DNA of 64,000 nucleotides, taken from NCBI RefSeq assembly GCF_036324505.1, contig NC_086354.1:2834756-2898755 (forward strand), in the 5' to 3' direction. The translations under genes and the position numbers were made by a program. Shown here piece by piece: positions 57,386-64,000 of this stretch (within the stretch, counting starts at the first letter, position 1; each line of letters begins with the position of its first letter). Under the pieces are notes generated by a model that was not told where the DNA came from, made no database searches, and saw only the letters and a list, made by a program, of their open reading frames with translations. This stretch comes from Eleginops maclovinus (taxonomy: Eukaryota > Chordata > Actinopteri > Perciformes > Eleginopidae).

Positions 57386-60198
57386 CAGTCTTTCTCAAAG
57401 AGTGGTCCGCGGACCACTGGTGGTCCGTGAGCGACCCCTAGTGGTCCGTGAGTATTTTGGTAAAATGTCACATTTGAAATTAATATATTATAAGTTTAAA
57501 GTATTTCTCAAACTGTCTTAAAATGACTAGTATAGAGTGTAGCATAGATGTAGCGTAGCTACGTAGGTTACGATCTTACGTCATAAATGATTTGCGCGGT
57601 CAATTTGAGCTGTCAACTGACAAGATGGATCGATGGCTAAAGACAGGGTCAGTTAAAAGAAAATTAAATGACAAATCTGACGTGACAGTCAAGGTGCATC
57701 GTCCTGATGCAGGAGATCCAGCAACTACAAGTGGTTCAGCCGCAGCGACAAGTGATTTTGTGTGCGTTACTGAGTCCCAGGAGAGCGGTTCGCCGTCTAA
57801 CCACCACCCGGCTGAAAGCTGTGAAACTCGGCTTGATCGCGGAAAGTCCAGCGCTAAAGTGAAGAGAAAATATCACAGCGACTACATCAAATTCGGATTT
57901 TTCTGGACTGGAGATGAAGAGGATCCCAATCCACACTGTGTTTTGTGCTATGAGTCGTTGGCTAACGAGGCTATGAAACCCGCCAAGCTCAAGCGTCATT
58001 TTGAGAGCAAACACAAGGATTACATCGGGAAACCTTTAGCATTGTTTGAGAGAAAACGTGATGAACTTAAAAAACACATGACGAAGGCGCCCTCACATTT
58101 TTTTGCGACGGGGGAAAATGCGAAGGCTACAGAGGCATCATACAGGGTATCCCTTCTCATCGCAAAAACAGGGAAACCTCATTCGATAGGTGAGAATTTA
58201 GTCAAACCAGCTGCCAAGGTTATGGCTAATGTATTGTTTGGGGAGAAAGCAAGCGACGAAATTAACAGGGTCCCCCTCTCCAATGATAATGTCCAGCGGC
58301 GAATAACAGCCATGGCTGAAAATGTGAAAGATCAGCTGATCACACGTTTACGCCAAAGCCAGTTTTTCACACTGCAACTGGACGAGTCAACTGATATGTG
58401 AATGAGGCAAATCTGCTGTGTTTTGTAAGGTACATTTATGATGGCAGTGTGCAGGATGAATTTCTGTTTTGTCGTTCCCTGCCGACCAACACCACAGGGG
58501 AAGCCATTTTTGACTCAGTCAACGATTTCATCCTGCAGAATAATATCGACTGGACACGATGTGTTGGTATTTGCATAGATGGTGCAACTGCAATGACTGG
58601 GAAACACAAGGGACTGGCAGCGCGCATATGCGCAGTTGCACCTTGCGCCACAGCAACACACTGTTGCATTCACAGAGAACAGCTCTGTGTGATGAAATGG
58701 GAAGTGAACACACAAAACTGCTTTTCCATACTGAAGTTCGCTGCCTGTCGCGTGGGAAAGTTCTCACCCGTCTATTTGAACTGCGCGATGAGGTGATGTT
58801 ATTCTTGCATCATACTGATGAACTGTATGACAGACTGCATGATTTCCAGTGGCTCTCAAAATTGGCATATCTGGCCGATGTCTTTAGCGCACTCAATGCT
58901 TCGAACTTAGCGCTGCAGGGAAAAGCCGTCACCGCCTTCAATGTGCAGGACAAAATTAAAGCCGCACGCCTCAAGATGGAATTGTGGTGTGTCCGTCTGG
59001 ATCGCCAGGAGTTTGACTGTTTTCCGACGCTTGTGGATTTTCTCCTCGCTGCAGATGAAGAGCTGGACGGCGGCACAGTTGCAGCCTTCAAGGAACATCT
59101 GCAAGGCCTTCACTTTCAGCTGGGAAGATATTTCCCAGAACTAGATGCAGACTATGAGTGGATCAGGAATCCACTTGGGGACAAAACGCACATCGAACAC
59201 GTCAGTTCCAAGCTCCCATCAAGACAGGTTGACAGCCTTGTGGACATCGCATCTGATGGGACACTGAGGACGACTTTCAGAGAGAAAAGCTTGACGGACT
59301 TTTGGGTCCACGTCCAGCATGAGCACCCAGAGCTGGCTGACGCTGCTCTGAAACTGTTGATGCCGTTTCCATCCACCTACAACTGTGAAGTTGGTTTTTC
59401 TACACTTGTTGGTCTGAAAACAAAGCAGCGTAACAGGATCAATGTGGACTGTGATATGAGACTAAAACTCTCCAGTTTGGATCCAGACATTGTTTCACTG
59501 ATGTCTCAGCACAAGCAGCACCATTCCTCCCATTAGGTAGCAACAGAGACACGCAGTGTATGAGTGAGTAAACAATGCTATTTGTAAATGTTACAGTGTA
59601 AATAATTACCTTGTGTTTATTGTTAAATTCTTGTTAAACTTGGGCCTGCAACCATAGTTTTACTGTATGTTATTTTTGAAAATACACAGCAGAAGTTTGT
59701 GTCGTACTAAATGCGGTGCATTTTGCGTATCTCTCTGTTCGCTCGGACATAAACTCAGTAATAAATGTAGTCTATGTTTCATATGATGTGTAAAATCTAT
59801 CAGCATTTACCGTTTAAATCGCATGTGAACGAAATGCTTGTAGAATCCGTAGTTGTATTTGTATCGTTGATTTAATGTGTGAACGAGCGATATAGAGAAG
59901 GTCACATAAAGCTGTTATTATTAGGCTGTAATTTGTAATATACTGTTGGAGTAGTAAGCAGGCCTATTGTATTTATTCTAGTTTATATTTAGTTTTTTTG
60001 GGTGTATTTTTAGTTATATTTAGTGTATATTTCTCCTTCCTTCTTTGTATTGAACTGTTGCACCTCAATTTCCCTCGGGATTAATAACGCTTCTTGAATC
60101 TTGAATCTTGTTTTGGGATATTGGGGGAGTTAGGTGGTCCGTGAGTATTTTTTTATTGGTTAAGTGGTCCTTGGTCTGAAAAAGTTTGAGAAACACTG
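57386..60198 (+). mobile_element. hAT transposon D (ZBED5/SCAND3-like)
   Basis: Ends CAGTCTTTCTCAAA (57386) and TTTGAGAAACACTG (to 60198); perfect 8-bp duplication GCCTAGAG at 57378-57385 and 60199-60206. 2813 bp. The terminal region has repeated GTGGTCCGTGAG words. A shorter sister copy is at 46620-47586. Confidence 0.95.
57625..59536 (+). pseudogene. ZBED5/SCAND3-like hAT transposase, frameshifted and deleted
   Basis: ATG at 57625. BED region (SDYIKFGFFWTGDEED, CVLCYESLANEAMKP, LKRHFESKH), then ASYRVSLLIAKTGKPH and the first acidic motif LQLDESTDM, immediately followed by TGA through a one-base shift at 58400. The next frame has NEANLLCFVRYIYDG, GICIDGATAMTG and HCCIHREQL. Then a deletion joins to LCDEMGSEHTKLL in a third frame, with HTEVRCLSRGK (tryptophan of the RW motif replaced by cysteine), LNASNLALQGK and the dimerisation block YNCEVGFSTLVGLK. 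Not functional. Confidence 0.88.
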
Positions 60199-60206
60199 GC
60201 CTAGAG

Positions 60207-60543
60207 GCACTCACTTCCATCATCATGAAGTGCTTCGAACGGTTAGTCAGAACATTCTTCACCTCCTCCCTCCCTGACTCTCTGGACCCATTGCAGTTTG
60301 CCTACAGAGCAAACAGGCCAGAGACGCCATCACACACACCCTCCCCACCTGGACCAGAGGAACACTTATGTGGGAATGCTGTTCATTCACTACAGTTCAG
60401 CTTTCAACACCATTGCGCCCTCCAAGCACGTCATCAAGCTCAGGGACCTCGAGCTCAACAGCGCCCTCTGTGATTGGATCCTGAACTTCCTGACGGGCAT
60501 CAGCCTGATCACTGATGGCAACGAGACGGCGGTGCCAGGATAG
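60207..60543 (+). pseudogene. LINE reverse transcriptase fragment (L2-like)
   Basis: [28 protein letters not shown] and, after a frame change near 60330, [19 protein letters not shown] and DWILNFLTGI. These are RT motifs 2-4 of L2-type elements. The catalytic YxDD part is missing. Confidence 0.78.
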
Positions 60544-60945
60544 CAACCTCCGTCACAATGACAGCAAAACCAAGGAGCCAGATTCAGGGACAATTTCATT
60601 CCACAAGACATGAGACTATTACACACCGGAGCTCTGTAATGGGCCTCCATAAAGCATTCATCTGTTGTCATCTATCATTTCTCTAAGTTAGTAGCTATCA
60701 ATGTAAAAAGTGTTTATTTTCATCTTACTGTACAATGTTTACCTTTACATTCTGTTCCAGTTACTCTACTTACATGTATATAGATTTCTGCTGCACTGTT
60801 TGATTATTCTTATTTTATTTTTGAAATTGAATTTGTTTTATGTCCTATATAACTATGTTGCATTGTGGAAGGAGCTCGGAACTTTTCATTGCCATTCCTA
60901 CTCTGTAGCGTATGCATATGACATTCAAACCTTGGAATCTTGAAT

Positions 60946-63106
60946 GAATACTCAACGGCAATTTGTTAGGTTTAAGAACACATACTTTCTGTAATAACCA
61001 TAAAGTTGAATTTGAAATCCACTGTGATGGTGATTGTCGTAAAATAATACTCGGATGTAAGACATTATGATTATAGAAGCACAAGAAACATATGAATGGA
61101 TAAATAAGCTTTTGTAAATGTATTCTACATTATGGGAACAATCCCCTTCCATCCAAAATAAACAGAAAACTGATGAATGGTCTTTCCGACACTCCCCAGA
61201 AACCAATGCGTTATAATATATTTGATATGTTTATTAAGTCAGCATAGGATTCAGTGCACATCATTCTTTAATAATGTCTGTACATACATGTTTTTGGACA
61301 ACATTCAAACTATTGAGCACTACATAACACAAGTGACCCAGTGAAGGAGAGATTAAGGAGGGTTGTGACTTTTCCACAACGTTTGTACCCAATAACTGCA
61401 CGTTTTATTCTTGTTTGATAAAAAAAACTACCGCTATAGGATATGAAAATGTGGGATTTCTTTAGTCCTGTGCTTTAAAGGCCTTGTGATTTAGTCCAGG
61501 CAGACAATTTAACATTTTAATAAGACCAAAATCATCCTGTTGTATAATGAGTTAAAATATCTACATAACTCCTAATGTTCCTTTCTCTGGCAGCATTTGA
61601 TAAGATATGAACGTATCTTATGAATCAATCAGCCTGCTTTCTCTTCTTAACATCTGGAGGCTGTGCCAGATATTAATTATCATCATTAAAATGAATATTA
61701 ATTCATATCTTGCCATCAAGTCTTGATAGATGATATCAGCCACCACCAGAAATAAACCTCGTTATTAGCTGTTCAATCAAAACATTGTTAAGGATAAATG
61801 CAATTTATTTAATGTTACGTAACTCCCAAACACAATCCAAGCTTGTGTGTGAAGACATTCAAATTAGTGTTATAATTATGAGAAAGCAAAAAGACTCCGC
61901 CAACTCAATTAGTATTTAATATCACAATATTCATTTCAAATGGACTTTTCATTCCCCATGAGTTTCAGTGCCCTCGATATGATATTATAGCTATTGTGTT
62001 AATGACCTGTATGCTGGGTCTGATTTATTGATTAAAAAAGGAAAGATGTGTGACCCGTTAAACATGTGTGAACTCAAGAGGCCTGTGCATGCCAGCCTAT
62101 GACCGAGCACAAGCTGACCTGAGATAGTTTATTGTTCAGGGACGTCTAGAAGCCCTTTCTTCTCATGTACGGCAGCTTTAGTTAGATTCAGGATCCATAT
62201 TAGTTTACTCTCGCTGATGAGGAATGTTGATTATACACTCTGAACTAAGTAAAACCTCGGACTATGGAAGAGCTCTTCTGAATTGGTTTGGTAACCGCCC
62301 AGTCAACTCGTGGCTGCAGCACATGTCTAGTCAAAGCTCCGGCTGTTAATTCATAATAAACCTTCAGTGTTTGCCTTCAAAGTTCCAGCTCTTACCGTGT
62401 CTCTCTGAGTTTCGTCTCCATTGCTTCAGAAGTTTCCATCACATACAATAGCTGCTGTTTTTGTTTTATTTGTTTTGTTTAGTTTTGTTGGTCGTTGTGC
62501 TTATTGTTTACCTCAAAAAATGATATGGATATATGACAATGATGATGAGGATGATGGTAATGATAATAATAGTAATGATAATTACAACTGGGATGGCTAT
62601 CATCGTAATTATCTTAATTATCATAGTTTATATAAAAATAGGATGATAATTTATACTCTTATCTGAGGAATTGATTTTTTACCTTATTATTTTCTTTTCA
62701 CCATGGAAACTTGGTGTATGTACAGTATATGTGTACATATGTATGTGTATTTGTTTATTTGTGTGCTTATTTAATTACTGATTTATCTTTCTTTTTTTTT
62801 ATCCTGCAACTGGATGACTATAACGGGAGGGCTACTTTCTATATAAGCTATGCTTTCTGCCCCCCGCTTCTACTCATTTAGTTTGTTTGTCAGATTCATA
62901 AATTGTCTGTATTAATATTGTAATAGTAGAATAATTTAAATGGAAAAAAGATATTAAATTATATATATATTCGTTTCTCTGTGGATTTTGACCAGGGATT
63001 GTTTCAGTTACTACGTGACTTTTGTTGGTAACAAGGACTAACCATGGTCTGTCTTTGAGTTTTGTTAAGATCAGAAATGGTGAACACTGAGTGAACATCA
63101 AAAGAC
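60946..63106. other. AT-rich, repeat-poor, non-coding stretch
   Basis: No recognisable protein, TIR or LTR. About 61560-62100 is rich in TAAT/ATTA words. 62525-62600 has GAT/AAT simple-sequence character. It may be the only piece of unique host DNA in the window. Confidence 0.5.
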
Positions 63107-63740
63107 TTGTTATGCAAAGTTAATCAAGTTTTTAGGGTTTTTCCCAGGCTGTGTCTGGATTTGGACTGTTCCGATGGGGGTCCCGTCAACACCTGTTCCC
63201 GCTCCCTCCGGGGTTCTGCCGACGCCATCGCCTGCTCCCTCGGTGCTCCCGCCAACGCCAGTGCATGTCCCCCCGACTCGAGCTCCTGTCTCGTCTGTGC
63301 CCCGCCGCCTCCTGCTCCAGGCCCTCCGGAAGGGTCCCATCGCGGGTTCCGCCGCCCTGTGGCCCGTCCTCCGGAGGTGTCTCGCCATCCTCGAACCCGA
63401 CCTCCGGAGGCGTCTCGCCATCCTCGAACCCGACCTCCGGAGGCGTCCTGCCGTCCACCAGAGGCGTCTCGCCACCCTCCTGCCCCGCTCCCAGAATGTC
63501 CCTGCCGCGGCCTCCGCCGCCATCCTGCCTGGCCCCCGGAGTGTCCCCGCCATGGACTCCGGCCCCATCTTAGGCCCCGTCTTCGCCCCTGTCTACGACC
63601 CCAGTGTTCCATCGCCGTGACATAAGCCCCTGTCTCCGGCCGCCAGTGTTCCCTCGCCGTGACCTATGCCCCTGTCCCTGGGGCCTCACGGCCTCTACCT
63701 TGCCACCGGGACGTCCGACCGAAAACCACCACCAGCCACA
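63107..63740. repeat. GC-rich Pro/Arg-coding tandem sequence
   Basis: CG-rich with a short repeat of 30 bases (CCGGAGGCGTCTCGCCATCC type) at about 63370-63470. Several frames on both strands are open, so base composition rather than a gene explains them. It directly precedes a LINE fragment and may belong to a transposon's untranslated region. Confidence 0.5.
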
Positions 63741-63746
63741 TCCTCA

Positions 63747-63960
63747 CCCAGAATGCACAGGGGCAGTGGAGACATCCTCTTCTTCCGGAAGTCAATGACC
63801 ATCTCTCTGATCTTGGCCACATTCAGAAGCAGATGGCTTCTTCCAGTCCACTCCACAAAACTACGATAGAAAGTAAATAATGCCACTTCTTCAAAGTGTG
63901 TAACTCCACCATGGCCTCTCCCTTGACACTGTTTCCCTTCCCCCTTTGTGCTCTCTCCCA
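63747..63960 (-). pseudogene. LINE pol fragment (L2-like), minus strand
   Basis: Minus-strand LLLNVAKIREMVIDFRKKR and PLPLCILGEDV match the region encoded at 57070-57195. Upstream residues (GVTHFEEVALFTFYRSFVEW) keep the frame. A partial copy running off near the window end. Confidence 0.75.
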
Positions 63961-64000
63961 AGAGCAATCAGCGCAACCACCTTCAGCTGGACGGCAGCCA

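Larger units (their letters stand above)
57340..60945 (+). mobile_element. LINE fragment (L2/CR1-like), plus strand, split by hAT D
   Basis: LNDYR before 57385 and [13 protein letters not shown] after 60206 join in frame once hAT D and one duplication are removed, giving the RT start of an L2-type LINE. After 60541 it jumps to the pol tail and 3' UTR, ending near 60945 with CTTGGAATCTTGAATG. 5'-truncated and internally deleted. Confidence 0.72.

Noticed and set aside
63107..63625. Proline/arginine-rich proteins in several frames
   Set aside because: GC-rich repeat keeps most frames on both strands open.
1..64000. tRNA or rRNA genes
   Set aside because: No cloverleaf-type A/B-box pairs or rRNA sequence were recognised on reading either strand; a dedicated scan was not possible.

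Overview
The window looks like repeat-dense chromosomal DNA of a ray-finned fish. The signs are vertebrate/teleost-type transposons with spliced transposase genes, a Tx1-like LINE, BEL/Pao and Ty3/gypsy LTR elements, many hAT elements, (CA)n microsatellites and no operons. I find no complete single-copy host gene and no tRNA, rRNA or CRISPR array. The species cannot be named from the sequence.

Layout. 1-3076: a broken two-frame gene of an uncharacterised multi-copy animal family (78-2156), followed by CA repeats. 3077-7905: a hAT element with a frameshifted, two-exon transposase on the minus strand. 8099-9388: a truncated BEL/Pao gag on the minus strand. 10577-17356: a Ty3/gypsy element with 197-bp LTRs, an in-frame RT-integrase deletion fusion and a noisy duplicated segment; a spliced hAT (14118-17041) is inserted in it. 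17357-45350: a Tx1-like LINE in three pieces. Its ORF1 is interrupted by a BEL/Pao element (18797-31846), which is interrupted by a hAT (21167-28885), which is interrupted by another hAT (21263-25100). Its ORF2 is interrupted by a 9.7-kb long-terminal-inverted-repeat DNA element (33011-42758). 45389-53797: a large degenerate hAT-like element holding two smaller hATs and a probable MITE. 53840-56374: a hAT with a second hAT (54485-56082) inside its coding exon. 56383-60945: two oppositely oriented LINE pieces, the second split by a ZBED5-like hAT (57386-60198). 60946-63106: AT-rich, non-coding and without visible repeats, including a TAAT-rich stretch that may be regulatory. 63107-64000: GC-rich tandem sequence and another LINE fragment.

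How the pieces relate. Nearly every boundary was set by terminal inverted repeats plus target-site duplications, and removing an insert rejoins the host reading frame. This gives a relative history: Tx1 LINE, then BEL/Pao (one visible LTR difference in 495 bp), then an outer hAT with a full-length 633-codon transposase, then an inner hAT whose eight exons join into 658 codons. The two innermost hATs must be younger than the very young BEL insertion.

Two stretches look like assembly problems rather than biology. 11281-11783 is an indel-rich copy of the segment just downstream. 33405-41740 is smeared with mononucleotide runs of all four bases. Gene calls in these two stretches should not be trusted.
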